From assembly GCA_041987425.1 (NCBI GenBank), contig JBHIWP010000001.1, forward strand, positions 28,837 through 92,836: a stretch of 64,000 nt of DNA, written 5' to 3'. This DNA comes from Leptofilum sp041987425 (lineage in GTDB: Bacteria; Chloroflexota; Anaerolineae; Promineifilales; Promineifilaceae). The notes below the pieces were generated by a model, which saw only the letters and a list, made by a program, of their open reading frames with translations, ran no database searches and was not told where the DNA came from. Positions 25,858-34,625 of the stretch are shown piece after piece; the stretch's first letter is position 1, and each line of letters starts with the position of its first letter. A program made the position numbers and the translations under genes.

Positions 25858-27009
25858 TTACCCAAACGAATATTTATAAAGCTTCTTAACTGGCAGCAAA
25901 CTTACCAACCGCATCAACGCAAGTGGCACACCCAGGGCAAAAAAGATCATAATCGGTTGGTACAAAATCTGATATTCCAAAATCCAAGGCACAAATCTAA
26001 ACAGCAAGGTTCCTACAAGCTCCAAAACCTGCTCATGAACCAGGTAGATGCCAAATGCCTTAGCCCCAATATCCATAATTTGCGGTGTAAGCGGCAGCTT
26101 TAGCTTTTCAACAGACAGCATTGCCAGCATAAACAGGCCAGCATAAATGTTGGTGGTATACGTAGAAAAGAAATCAATCCACGGCTGCCCAGACAGAGCC
26201 AGCAGCACCTCGAACTCTACCAGCGAGAGGAGATAGAAGACGACCGTCCCGACCACCAGCTTGTTTCTGTGCCGCAAGAAGAACGGCTTGAAATCGCCAA
26301 TGTGAAAACCAAATACAATGCCTAAAGCAAACCAGAAAAGACGACGAGGAAAGAACCACAGCGGTGTCAGGGAGATCAGGGTGGGAACCACCGGCTCGCC
26401 AAGGCCAAATAGCTGTAAATAGCGCAACGTTTCCACAAACAACATCATTACGGCCGTTACCACCAGCAGCCACTTCCAATGCTTCTTAGCCAGCGGCACC
26501 AAAATGGGCGACAGCAAATAGAGCTGAATCAGCAGCGGAATGTAGTAATATGACCCCGTCGCCCCACCAATCAGCAGGCGACGAACATATTCCCAAACGT
26601 TGGGATACACACGGTTGTAAAAAACTGCCTGACCAACAAAAATGATGATCGACCATACAAGATAGGGTATTAATAAGCCAACAACCCGGGCTTTTAGAAT
26701 AGGCCACTTTATCTTTGCATCCTTACGTCCGGCGGCAAAGGCAATGAAATAGCCCGAAACCATTAAAAAGACAGGAACGCCAAAGGCAATAAAGCGCCGA
26801 ACAACAGATAACCCCCAGTACGTGGCAGAGTGAACCTGATCGTAGCTGGGGCATCTAACCGGGGGAGTAAGGTCTTCACAAGAAGCAGCCACCTCTGGTC
26901 TGTATCGCCAGGCCAGATCAAATGTTGCCTGGTACCCAAAGGTGGCTGAATGGTTCAGGATTAAACCCAAAATACCCAGTCCCATGAGCAGTAAAAATCT
27001 TCTGGTCAT
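25858..27009 (-). CDS. Integral-membrane acyltransferase, family 3 (OafA/YrhL-like)
   Basis: A 383-residue protein with about ten hydrophobic segments, of usual size for membrane acyltransferase family 3 without an SGNH domain. Helix 1 carries the conserved His of this family (His20, in LILNHSATF). The stretch VPVFLMVSGYFIAF is typical of the family's second helix. Members move acyl groups from the cytosol onto sugars or other acceptors at the membrane. Here the gene is the last of the halopyrrole cassette, 48 bp after the carrier-protein gene. It could acylate the peptide or move an acyl group to an exported acceptor; the substrate cannot be read from the sequence. It is unusual as a tailoring gene in an NRPS cluster. 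Confidence 0.8.
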   Translation of the reverse strand: MTRRFLLLMGLGILGLILNHSATFGYQATFDLAWRYRPEVAASCEDLTPPVRCPSYDQVHSATYWGLSVVRRFIAFGVPVFLMVSGYFIAFAAGRKDAKIKWPILKARVVGLLIPYLVWSIIIFVGQAVFYNRVYPNVWEYVRRLLIGGATGSYYYIPLLIQLYLLSPILVPLAKKHWKWLLVVTAVMMLFVETLRYLQLFGLGEPVVPTLISLTPLWFFPRRLFWFALGIVFGFHIGDFKPFFLRHRNKLVVGTVVFYLLSLVEFEVLLALSGQPWIDFFSTYTTNIYAGLFMLAMLSVEKLKLPLTPQIMDIGAKAFGIYLVHEQVLELVGTLLFRFVPWILEYQILYQPIMIFFALGVPLALMRLVSLLPVKKLYKYSFG

Positions 27010-27057
27010 TTAGGGATATATCCTTCTATAAATGTTTTTACTGTTTTGGGTATTAAA

Positions 27058-27297
27058 TTAGCTCTGAGAAGCGACGTAATCAGACATTGATTTTACGCTC
27101 TGGAAATTGTCAATTGTCACATCTTCATCGGGCACTTCAATGCCAAACTTTTCTTCAACGAAGGAAACAAGACGAAGAATACCCAACGAATCGATAATAC
27201 CGGCAGCCAGCAGGTTTTCGCTTTCATCCAGTTCGCTGCTGGAACCATTCATTAATTCTTCGCGGATGTACTCTTTCAAAACAACAGATGCATTCAT
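27058..27297 (-). CDS. Stand-alone acyl/peptidyl carrier protein (PltL-like role)
   Basis: A 79-residue carrier protein. The phosphopantetheine serine is Ser37 in GIIDSLGILRL, followed by helix FVEEKFGIEVPDEDV. Size and layout are those of free carrier proteins. It sits with a proline-type adenylation enzyme, an acyl-CoA dehydrogenase and two flavin halogenases. It is therefore the natural candidate to hold prolyl-, then pyrrolyl-, then halopyrrolyl-thioester, as PltL does in pyoluteorin biosynthesis. That role is inference from the neighbourhood. Confidence 0.88.
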   Translation of the reverse strand: MNASVVLKEYIREELMNGSSSELDESENLLAAGIIDSLGILRLVSFVEEKFGIEVPDEDVTIDNFQSVKSMSDYVASQS

Positions 27298-27502
27298 TTT
27301 TATTGATCTCCCATTGGAAAATATTGATTACCAGAGCAACGCTGTAAAAGCCCAAAGAACTTCAAAATAGAACAAGTTGAAATCTGGTATTTACTAGAGC
27401 AAATCACATAAAAAGCTTTTCTATGATTTACTACGAATTAAGCGTGCTCTTGAAAATACGCTATTAATCTACCAGTGAAATCTTGAGATAAGCCTTACAA
27501 CA

Positions 27503-28834
27503 TCAAACGTGCAAAGTGTCTAGAATTTTGGATCTTCCTGACATGACACCATCAATAAAATCGCTTTCGTAAATTCCGGCTTGTTTGGCCATTTCCAGGA
27601 AGTTGGTAGAGCGATTGGAAATGTCGGAAGCAACTAACATCATCTCCAGTTCAACCAGCGGCATAGACTTCATCAAATCAATTACCAGCTCTGGGTCTAC
27701 CCCGTCACCACCGTAATCACCCAGGGCTAACGAACGCGAGAAGCCATAGTGCTGCCGCAGGCGCGTGTCTAGCATTCGGGCATAGTTCTCGGCCCGGTCT
27801 GGGCGCTTGAAGGTAGATTCAATAACCCAGGAAATAACGGAGCCCGCGTAGAATGCGGCTTGAATACCGTGCGAGAAGATAGGGTCGACAAAGGCCCCAG
27901 CATCACCAATACAGCCGAAATTTGTCCCCGTCAGCTGTGTGGAATAGTAAGAGTAATCTGGCCGAAATGTTAGCGAGTTTTCAACGTATTCGGCGTTTGC
28001 CAGCAGTTCACGCAGATAAGGGATCTGTCGCACAGTTTTGAGGAAATATTCCTCCTGCTCTTTTTTCCCCATGCGTTTGATGTTACCCGTGTTGATGATA
28101 AGGCCGATGCTTGCACTTTTACGCAGCTGAATGTGCCAGCTCCAGCCGTCTTCAAAGGAGTTGATGAAGGTAACTGGCTTAACTTTGCCAACGCTTTCCG
28201 GTCCGTAGCTGCAGCCGTCTGCGGCCACAAAGTTGGCGTTGGTAAAGTAGCCCCACATCCCCAAGAAGGTACGATGACCTTCTACGAGCTTGCGCGACTT
28301 AAACTGCTTGGCAAGAACGGTACCAGGGCCACTGGCATCAACCACGTAGCGACATTGGATTGCCCCTGCACCACGTGTCCCTTCTCGCATATCATGATAG
28401 CTAACAACTGGCTGCTCGCAGGAAAAATCCACGCCGGTAACGTTAACTTCTTCGTGTACCTGGGCGCCCTGTGAAGCAGAATGTTTGAGCAGAAGATGAT
28501 CGAATTCATCTCGCTCCACGTGAAGTGCGGGGCGGTCGTAGCCAAAGCTAGAAAAGTTGAACTGATGAATACGGCCGTTCCACACGGTAATCCCACCAGC
28601 CTTCGCCAAAAAACCCTCTTCTTCTATCTTTTTTGAAGCGCCAGACAAATCTGTAAACTTCCAAAAATGCGGAATTAAACTCTCTCCAACCGTGGGGCGA
28701 GGATGACGTGCTTTCTCCAGCAAAACCACGTCAAAGCCGCGTTGGGCCAGTAGCGCAGATGCATGACTGCCCGCAGGCCCACCCCCAATTACTACAACAT
28801 CACTGCGACTTGGAACACCTTCATTCGTATTCAT
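27503..28834 (-). CDS. Flavin-dependent halogenase-like oxidoreductase (second copy)
   Basis: A 443-residue FAD enzyme of the flavin halogenase family. It has the dinucleotide fold VVVIGGGPAGS at residues 13-23, a halogenase-type FxxKxG motif with candidate catalytic Lys78 (GFLAKAGG), and GDAGAFVDPIFSHG near the C-terminal FAD site. The signature WxWxIP appears as W231-S-W233-H-I-Q236, so the proline is missing. It could be a working variant, a halogenase of different regiochemistry, or a flavin monooxygenase. It is one of two tandem family members, which would suit a di- or trihalogenated pyrrole (inference). A partner flavin reductase is not in the window. Confidence 0.85.
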   Translation of the reverse strand: MNTNEGVPSRSDVVVIGGGPAGSHASALLAQRGFDVVLLEKARHPRPTVGESLIPHFWKFTDLSGASKKIEEEGFLAKAGGITVWNGRIHQFNFSSFGYDRPALHVERDEFDHLLLKHSASQGAQVHEEVNVTGVDFSCEQPVVSYHDMREGTRGAGAIQCRYVVDASGPGTVLAKQFKSRKLVEGHRTFLGMWGYFTNANFVAADGCSYGPESVGKVKPVTFINSFEDGWSWHIQLRKSASIGLIINTGNIKRMGKKEQEEYFLKTVRQIPYLRELLANAEYVENSLTFRPDYSYYSTQLTGTNFGCIGDAGAFVDPIFSHGIQAAFYAGSVISWVIESTFKRPDRAENYARMLDTRLRQHYGFSRSLALGDYGGDGVDPELVIDLMKSMPLVELEMMLVASDISNRSTNFLEMAKQAGIYESDFIDGVMSGRSKILDTLHV

Positions 28835-28953
28835 GCCTTTAAAATTCCTTTCTCCTGAGATTTCATAAAATTACAGATGTTCGCTAAACACTACTAGCGA
28901 ACATTTCAATCATCACTACTTCTTTTAAATAAAGGCAAATTTGTTCAGTGCAT

Positions 28954-28985
28954 CACGGCCTATTTCTAAGAAAAAATAGGCCGTG
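28954..28985 (-). other. 12-bp hairpin between the two halogenase genes
   Basis: Arms 28954-28965 and 28974-28985 (CACGGCCTATTT/AAATAGGCCGTG) are perfect complements with an 8-nt loop, 36 nt after the stop of the halogenase ending at 29021. No clear T-run follows, so it may be an mRNA-processing or attenuating stem, not a strict terminator. Confidence 0.45.
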
Positions 28986-29020
28986 ACAGACAGTTCCAGA
29001 TTTGTGTATTACGTCAGCGA

Positions 29021-30295
29021 TTAGTCGCTTGCAACGTGACTAAATAGAGTAGGTTTTTCTTTTTCCAGGCGTGCCATTTTTGCATTTACCTTCCGTACCG
29101 CCTGCAAGCCACGCGAAGGTTCTTTTTGGTAGATGCGGCCAGCAAAAATGTCTATAAAATCTTCGTTGTAGCGCGTGTGGGCAAAGAAGGCAAAAGAAAT
29201 TGGGCTGGCCCAGAAACAATCCAGCACGTCTTGAATCGTGTCCATTCCCAGCTCGCAATGCTCCTCATAAGCTGCAAAGGGATTTTCCAGGTCACGACCT
29301 ACCCCGTCATGAAGATAAGCGGTAATCGCCTCGGCTGCCAGACTTGCTTCTTTTAGGGCAAAATGAAGCCCAAAGGAAAAAATAGGATCAATAAAGCGAT
29401 GGGCATCTCCGACACTGATGAACCCCTTGCCCGTAAAGCCGCGAATATGGTACGAATAATTTGATGTTGCCCTCACTTCTTCAACAAGGGTTACATCAGG
29501 CACGCGGTCTGAAAGGGCCGGGTTTATTTTGTGCATCTCGCGCAGATAAAATTCGCGCATGTCTTCATTCGCTTCGCGATAATAATCAGAGGGAGTGACG
29601 ACACCAATACTGACGGTCTCTTCATCAATGGGAATAAACCAGGCCCAATGATTTTTCTTTTCATAGAAAATCAGCGTGTTGTCCTCTTCATCACGCTTGG
29701 CGTTTTTCACATGGGAGTAAATTGCAAGTTGGCGGTCATATTTACCCCGCTCTTTCTGGCCGGCAATGCCAGCAGTCGACAAAAACGTTGCCTGGCCTGA
29801 GGCATCCAGCACCACCTCGGCCTCAATCGTTTCAGTCTCGCCATTCTCCAGCCGAACCTCAACACCATAGACGGTGCCATCTTCTTTTTGCAATACTTTA
29901 GAAGCCTTGCCCTGCACTAACTCAGCGCCATCCTTAAGCGCTTTGTCTAGAACAATGCGGTCAAAGTCACTGCGCTTTACTTGCCACGTAGAGTTCTTGA
30001 CAAGCTTGCCTTCTTCATCGCGCTTCATAACGGGCAGCCAAAAAGTGCCTTTGCCACCCTGACCATACACGGTAACGCCGTGTTTAATCGTTTTGGGAAT
30101 ATTTTCCATCTCGGCTTCGAGCCCCAGCTCGCGCACCGACTGACCACATTCGCCCGTCATGGACTCGCCGATGTGAAATCGGGGGAATGTTTCTTTTTCA
30201 ATAATGATGGATTTGATCCCACGCTTTGCCAGATGAATAGCGCTTGCCGCGCCACCGGGACCACCACCAACAATCACAACTTCCGTCTTTTTCAT
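29021..30295 (-). CDS. Flavin-dependent halogenase (PltA-like role)
   Basis: A 424-residue FAD-dependent halogenase. It shows the N-terminal GGGPGG (residues 10-15), candidate catalytic Lys71 (TIKHGV) and the complete halogenase signature WAWFIP at 217-222. GDAHRFIDPIFSFG lies in the FAD domain. These enzymes use FADH2, O2 and chloride or bromide to make HOX, which a lysine delivers to the substrate. Those acting on carrier-bound pyrrole (such as PltA) cluster with the same partners seen here. The gene follows the stand-alone adenylation gene with a spacing of about 75 bp and is probably co-transcribed. Chloride versus bromide cannot be told from the sequence. Confidence 0.9.
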   Translation of the reverse strand: MKKTEVVIVGGGPGGAASAIHLAKRGIKSIIIEKETFPRFHIGESMTGECGQSVRELGLEAEMENIPKTIKHGVTVYGQGGKGTFWLPVMKRDEEGKLVKNSTWQVKRSDFDRIVLDKALKDGAELVQGKASKVLQKEDGTVYGVEVRLENGETETIEAEVVLDASGQATFLSTAGIAGQKERGKYDRQLAIYSHVKNAKRDEEDNTLIFYEKKNHWAWFIPIDEETVSIGVVTPSDYYREANEDMREFYLREMHKINPALSDRVPDVTLVEEVRATSNYSYHIRGFTGKGFISVGDAHRFIDPIFSFGLHFALKEASLAAEAITAYLHDGVGRDLENPFAAYEEHCELGMDTIQDVLDCFWASPISFAFFAHTRYNEDFIDIFAGRIYQKEPSRGLQAVRKVNAKMARLEKEKPTLFSHVASD

Positions 30296-30371
30296 GAATC
30301 TAACCTCGTTGGGGCAAAAGAAAACAGCCTAATGCCTTCTCCTACCTGATTTTTGCCGCGCTGATTCCTGC

Positions 30372-31964
30372 TCAAGTAGCAACGACTTCCTCTAAGATGT
30401 TTTCAGACATTGCCTGAAGCTCACGTCTATTAATTTTCCCAGTCGATGTGCGTGGGAAATCTGCCATAACATAAATCTTGGTCGGCACGGCATAGGGTGG
30501 TAACTTTTCACCAACATGCTTGGCCAAAAGGCTCTGCGTTAACTCTGCGTCTTCATTGGGAATTACGGCCGCTTCAATCAACTGACTGCCATTGCCATCT
30601 GAAACGGTGTAAACGGCCGCTTCCTTCACATTATCATGCGAGAGCAAAGCCACTTCTACTTCATCCAGCTCCACTCGGTAACCGCGCGTTTTTACCTGGC
30701 GATCCTTGCGGCCAAAGTATAAAAAGTTGCCGTCTGGTAGCTGCTGCACCAGATCGCCTGTACGGTAAAAAACATCTTCATAATGGCCAAATACCGAACG
30801 GCGGAAAAACCCTTTCTCATTTAGATCGGGCCGACCCCAATAACCGCGCATCACCGTGCCGCCTCTTACCAGCAGCTCGCCAATTTCCCCTTGCGCCACA
30901 GGTTGGTCATCGCCGTCAACCACCAGCATCTCTTCATTGGCGCAGGCCAGACCAATAGGAATGGTGTCTTCCATATCTTCCGGCAGTTCGGGCACGTGGT
31001 AATAGGTGCAGACGTTTGTCTCCGTGGGGCCATATAAATTGCTAAATTTCTTATCCAACCACAGCTTCATCAGCTCCCGCAAATGCTTGGTGGGGAACAC
31101 CTCACCGGCAAATAGCACCCAACGCAGCGCGCTCAAATCACGCGAATCCAGCGCCCCACGCTCCATTAGCTGAATGAGCGCAAATGGCACCGTGTAAGAA
31201 ACCGTAATCTTTTCGTCCTGCAAAAGCTGCGAATGGCTCGCGGGAAACTTGGTAACATATTCGGGAATAATGACCACGGTGCCGCCAGCCAGCATCGTAG
31301 CAAACAGATCAAATGTAGAAAGATCAAAATGGTAAGGCGCATGATTCGTTACCCGATCTTCATGCGTCAGGCCATATTCGGCGCAGGCCCACTCGGCAAA
31401 GCTTAAGGCGCTGCGGTGGGTGTGCATAATGCCTTTGGGCGTGCCGGTCGAGCCGGAAGTGTAAAGAATGTAGGCTAAATCTTGCTCAATCACATGGATA
31501 TCTGGCTGGTTGTGCAGGTCAGGATTCGTAACCTCTTCCCATAGAATGCAGTTGACATCCAAATCATCTTGCGGGGCAACGCCTATCAGGCAACTTAAAT
31601 CAGTATCGGTAACCATGCAGCGCACCTGCGCCAGCTTGTTTTGCTTGGTAATAACCACATTGATCTGGCAGTCACTGATGACATAGTTCAGCCGCTCGAC
31701 AGGAGCGAACGGATCCAGCGGCACGTAGGCAGCGCCTGCCTTCATGATGCCGTAGATAGAAACGGCCGATTCAATATCTTTGTTAATGTAAATGCCAACG
31801 CGATCGCCCCGCTTCACGCCCTGCTGCTGCAATACATAAGCCAGGTTGTTGGCCTGCTGCTGCAGCGTGGCGTAAGAGATGCCTTTTCCGTTACAGCGAA
31901 TGGCATCACGATCCGGATACTGTGCGGCCGTTTGGTCAAGTGCTTGTGGCAAAGAATAAATCAT
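30372..31964 (-). CDS. Stand-alone adenylation enzyme, probable L-prolyl-AMP ligase (PltF-like)
   Basis: A 530-residue amino-acid-activating enzyme without condensation or carrier domains. A3 is YTSGSTGTPKG, A5 is NLYGPTETNV, A7 is YRTGDL and A10 is STGKINRR with the catalytic Lys. My hand alignment to GrsA gives the pocket D-L-F-Y-L-A-L-V-C-K. From memory, prolyl-AMP ligases of pyrrole pathways (PltF, RedM, CouN4) read D-L-L-Y-L-A-L-V-C-K, so nine of ten agree. The gene starts 2 nt after the stop of the acyl-CoA dehydrogenase, the next enzyme of that pathway. It probably loads L-proline on the free carrier protein at 27058-27297. Confidence 0.9.
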   Translation of the reverse strand: MIYSLPQALDQTAAQYPDRDAIRCNGKGISYATLQQQANNLAYVLQQQGVKRGDRVGIYINKDIESAVSIYGIMKAGAAYVPLDPFAPVERLNYVISDCQINVVITKQNKLAQVRCMVTDTDLSCLIGVAPQDDLDVNCILWEEVTNPDLHNQPDIHVIEQDLAYILYTSGSTGTPKGIMHTHRSALSFAEWACAEYGLTHEDRVTNHAPYHFDLSTFDLFATMLAGGTVVIIPEYVTKFPASHSQLLQDEKITVSYTVPFALIQLMERGALDSRDLSALRWVLFAGEVFPTKHLRELMKLWLDKKFSNLYGPTETNVCTYYHVPELPEDMEDTIPIGLACANEEMLVVDGDDQPVAQGEIGELLVRGGTVMRGYWGRPDLNEKGFFRRSVFGHYEDVFYRTGDLVQQLPDGNFLYFGRKDRQVKTRGYRVELDEVEVALLSHDNVKEAAVYTVSDGNGSQLIEAAVIPNEDAELTQSLLAKHVGEKLPPYAVPTKIYVMADFPRTSTGKINRRELQAMSENILEEVVAT

Positions 31965-31966
31965 CT

Positions 31967-33112
31967 CTACAACCCCAATAATCTAGAAATAATATTTCGC
32001 TGAATATCGGAGGTGCCAGAGTAAATGGTGCCTCCAATTGCGTCGCGCAAATCGCGCTCAATTTCAAATTCAGTCATATACCCATAGCCACCCAAAATCC
32101 GAATGGCGTCCATGCTAGAGGCCACATATGCCTCGCTGAGATACAGCTTGGCCATCGCTGCTTCCATGGTGGCTGTTTTCTTTTCCTTTTTTAACCAGGC
32201 AACCTTGTAAAGCAAATTACGGGCCGTTTCCAGCCGTACTTTCATGTCTGCAATACGATTGGAAATAGATTGATACTTGCCGATGGGCTGTCCGCCTTGT
32301 TTGCGGTCTCGCGCGTAGCGAATGCATTTTTCTAGCTGAAACTCCATGGCCCCCAGGTGGCTGCCCAAAATGCAGCTGCGCTCCCATTCCATCGAATGGG
32401 CAAAGATTTTGGCACCGCCGCCTTCACGTCCCAGCAAATTTTCTTCGGGAATAAAGCAATCTTCCAGCACCAGCTCACCCATCGGAGAGGTGCGCAGGCC
32501 CATCTTTTCGATGTCGCGGCTCACGCTGAAGCCCGGCGTCCCCTGCTCCACAATAAAGGCAGTGATTCCCCACATGCCCAACTTCGGATCTTTCGTAGCA
32601 AAGACCACGGCAATGTCGCAAATAGGCGCGCTGGTTACAAACATCTTTGTGCCGTTCAGGCAGAACCCGCCTTCAACTTTCTCGTAGCGCGTGCGCAGGC
32701 TGTAGGCATCGGAGCCAGAATCGGGTTCCGTCATGCCGTGCGCCCCAATAAGTTCACCGCTAATCAGGCGTGGTAAATATTTTCTTTTCTGCTCGTCACT
32801 ACCTACGGTTAAGATGGGATGCTGCACGCTCCACATTTGCGCGTTGAGGGCAAAACTGAGGCCATTGTCACGACTGCCATACCCCAGGCCTTCCATGGTT
32901 AGCATCGTGGTGAGGATGTCCATATCTGAACCACCGTATTCTTCTGGAAAAGAAAGGCCCAAGATGCCAAAATCGGCACATTTTTGCCAGTTCTTGCGCG
33001 AAAATTCGCCTTCTTTATCTCGCTCAACCATTCCCTGGTTGAGTTCCTTTTGGGCAAATTCGGCTACCGAGCGTTTAAATTCTAACTGCTCTTCACTCCA
33101 AGAAAAATCCAT
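31967..33112 (-). CDS. Acyl-CoA-dehydrogenase-like flavoenzyme, probable prolyl-PCP dehydrogenase (PltE-like)
   Basis: A 381-residue enzyme with the standard acyl-CoA dehydrogenase fold (MTEPDSGSDA at 127-136, GGYGYMTEFEIERDLRDA near the C-terminus). The Glu usual in IYEGTSEIQ is Ser here (IYSGTSDIQ). A Glu at the isovaleryl-CoA-dehydrogenase position is present instead (Glu244 in MEWERSCI). That arrangement is what I expect of the proline-S-PCP dehydrogenases PltE/RedW, which oxidise carrier-bound proline by four electrons to pyrrole-2-carboxyl-S-PCP. It is first gene of the cassette, with a 490-bp spacer upstream that should hold the promoter. Confidence 0.9.
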   Translation of the reverse strand: MDFSWSEEQLEFKRSVAEFAQKELNQGMVERDKEGEFSRKNWQKCADFGILGLSFPEEYGGSDMDILTTMLTMEGLGYGSRDNGLSFALNAQMWSVQHPILTVGSDEQKRKYLPRLISGELIGAHGMTEPDSGSDAYSLRTRYEKVEGGFCLNGTKMFVTSAPICDIAVVFATKDPKLGMWGITAFIVEQGTPGFSVSRDIEKMGLRTSPMGELVLEDCFIPEENLLGREGGGAKIFAHSMEWERSCILGSHLGAMEFQLEKCIRYARDRKQGGQPIGKYQSISNRIADMKVRLETARNLLYKVAWLKKEKKTATMEAAMAKLYLSEAYVASSMDAIRILGGYGYMTEFEIERDLRDAIGGTIYSGTSDIQRNIISRLLGL

Positions 33113-33605
33113 ATGGTTTGTACTCGCTTTTATTTATTACTGTTGATTTTTTGTTCGATTAAGCTTTTATTATCTGCAACAAACGGGCATGTCTAAGTTT
33201 TGTCCAGTTTTTAGGTTAGGCTAAATAGCTTACAGCCAGACTTGTGTTCATTACTGGATGGTTGGGATGATGGCCACATTGAGGATCTCTGATTGAGAAA
33301 AAACCTGTGATAGGATGCTGTCTATAGCAATTATTTGGTAAAGAAATCGCCTTTTCTTCAGTCAAAGTTTCACAGCAGCAGGGTCGACTTGGATAGGTGG
33401 AACAGACTGAATTTCAGCCTAAAGTTATCATTGTAAGGTTTCGTTTTGTCTTACGGCCGTTTCCCACCAATCACCCGTAGCCGCCCCTTTCTACAGGAGA
33501 AAACTGAACGAATTGTCGTGGCCTGCTACATGGATAATTGGCTTTGCCCCAGGTAGCATAAACGTTTTTATGGGGTTGTGGAATAAGAAGATAGGGGGGT
33601 ATGAA
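33113..33605. other. Spacer between sulfotransferase and the halopyrrole cassette
   Basis: A spacer of 493 bp without a credible gene. It is AT-rich and contains one ACGGCCGT octamer. It separates the NRPS/sulfotransferase transcript from the cassette starting at 33112, so a promoter for the cassette is expected here. I could not identify a convincing one. Confidence 0.45.
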
Positions 33606-34547
33606 TCAATGCCGGTATAGCCGGTCTAGAAGGCGTCGCATTTCGTGATATTCGGCCTCGCCCACTTTACGGCCGTGCGACAGCTCGAAACAGTCCGGCA
33701 ACGGCCGCGTCACCTCTGCGGGGGCACCGTTGGCAGCCATGAAGGCAGCAATACGTTCGGCTTCCCGCTGCGGATTGGCACAGACGTCTTTGTAATGAAC
33801 GGTTAAAAAGCACTGCTCGCCAACGGCCGTTCGCTCCTGGGCAATGTTTTTCTCCACGTAATAAACCTGCTCGCAGACCTGTTCCAACACGCTTTTGCCA
33901 TCCACATTTTCACACTCATGCGGGCGAGCGCCCAGCCAGTGCGGGTAGCGCGTTGTCCGCGCCTTGTATATTGACTGCGCGGTGTCCAGCGGATCGCGCA
34001 TTACCTGAATGAACAAAGCATTCGGAAACACCTTGCGAATGGCCCGAATACGCAAGCTAAGCACCGTTGTCTTGTTGAAGAAAGGCAGGCCAAATATTTG
34101 CTCTGTGGCGGCAACAGCCCGATACATGCCTTGCACCTGCTGCGGTGAAAGGGCCTCTGGCTCCACCGGCCCGTACCGGTCGCGGAACCAATAAGCCCAA
34201 ACTGTTTCTCCTTCGGCCGGGGCGCCTCGCCCTTCCGTTCGGCCGAAATTGCTCTCAAAGGAGCCGGTCATTTTGTCGCCACCCATGCGTTTGGCCAGTT
34301 TGGCTGTGGTTATCGGCAATGGCTTGCCTAAATGGAAGCTGGAGATAGCGGTCAGGTTCGAGAAATAAGACGTAGGAATTGTCCAGCTGACAATCTGGCG
34401 GGTCAACGTCGTGCCGGCTCTGGGTGGGGCCACAATAAACGTCGGGCTGTATTGCAGCTTGTGGCCATCTCGCTGTACTTTCTCTAGAACGTTAAGTCCG
34501 TAAAACATTACTTTGTCTTGCAGCTTACCAAAGCCAGAAACAGCCAT
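33606..34547 (-). CDS. PAPS-dependent sulfotransferase
   Basis: A 313-residue sulfotransferase-family protein. The 5'-phosphosulfate loop is FIVAPPRAGTTLTRQIV (PPRAGTT at 41-47). The 3'-phosphate-binding element is VMRDPLDTAQSIY (Arg-Asp-Pro then Ser). The length is normal for the family. It transfers sulfate from PAPS to a hydroxyl or amine. It lies 78 bp downstream of the thioesterase-bearing NRPS in the same direction. It is therefore probably a tailoring enzyme; the phenol of a tyrosine incorporated by that NRPS would be a plausible acceptor (inference). Confidence 0.88.
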   Translation of the reverse strand: MAVSGFGKLQDKVMFYGLNVLEKVQRDGHKLQYSPTFIVAPPRAGTTLTRQIVSWTIPTSYFSNLTAISSFHLGKPLPITTAKLAKRMGGDKMTGSFESNFGRTEGRGAPAEGETVWAYWFRDRYGPVEPEALSPQQVQGMYRAVAATEQIFGLPFFNKTTVLSLRIRAIRKVFPNALFIQVMRDPLDTAQSIYKARTTRYPHWLGARPHECENVDGKSVLEQVCEQVYYVEKNIAQERTAVGEQCFLTVHYKDVCANPQREAERIAAFMAANGAPAEVTRPLPDCFELSHGRKVGEAEYHEMRRLLDRLYRH

Positions 34548-34625
34548 TCTTTATTCTCCTACAATAGGAATCACAAAAATTGAACTCACGACGTATGCTG
34601 AATAAGACAAGTTGGGGCGAACCGC

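Noticed and set aside
25858..27009. Acyltransferase as a dedicated exporter of the product
   Set aside because: The sequence fits membrane acyltransferase family 3, not a transporter; no efflux gene was found in the window.
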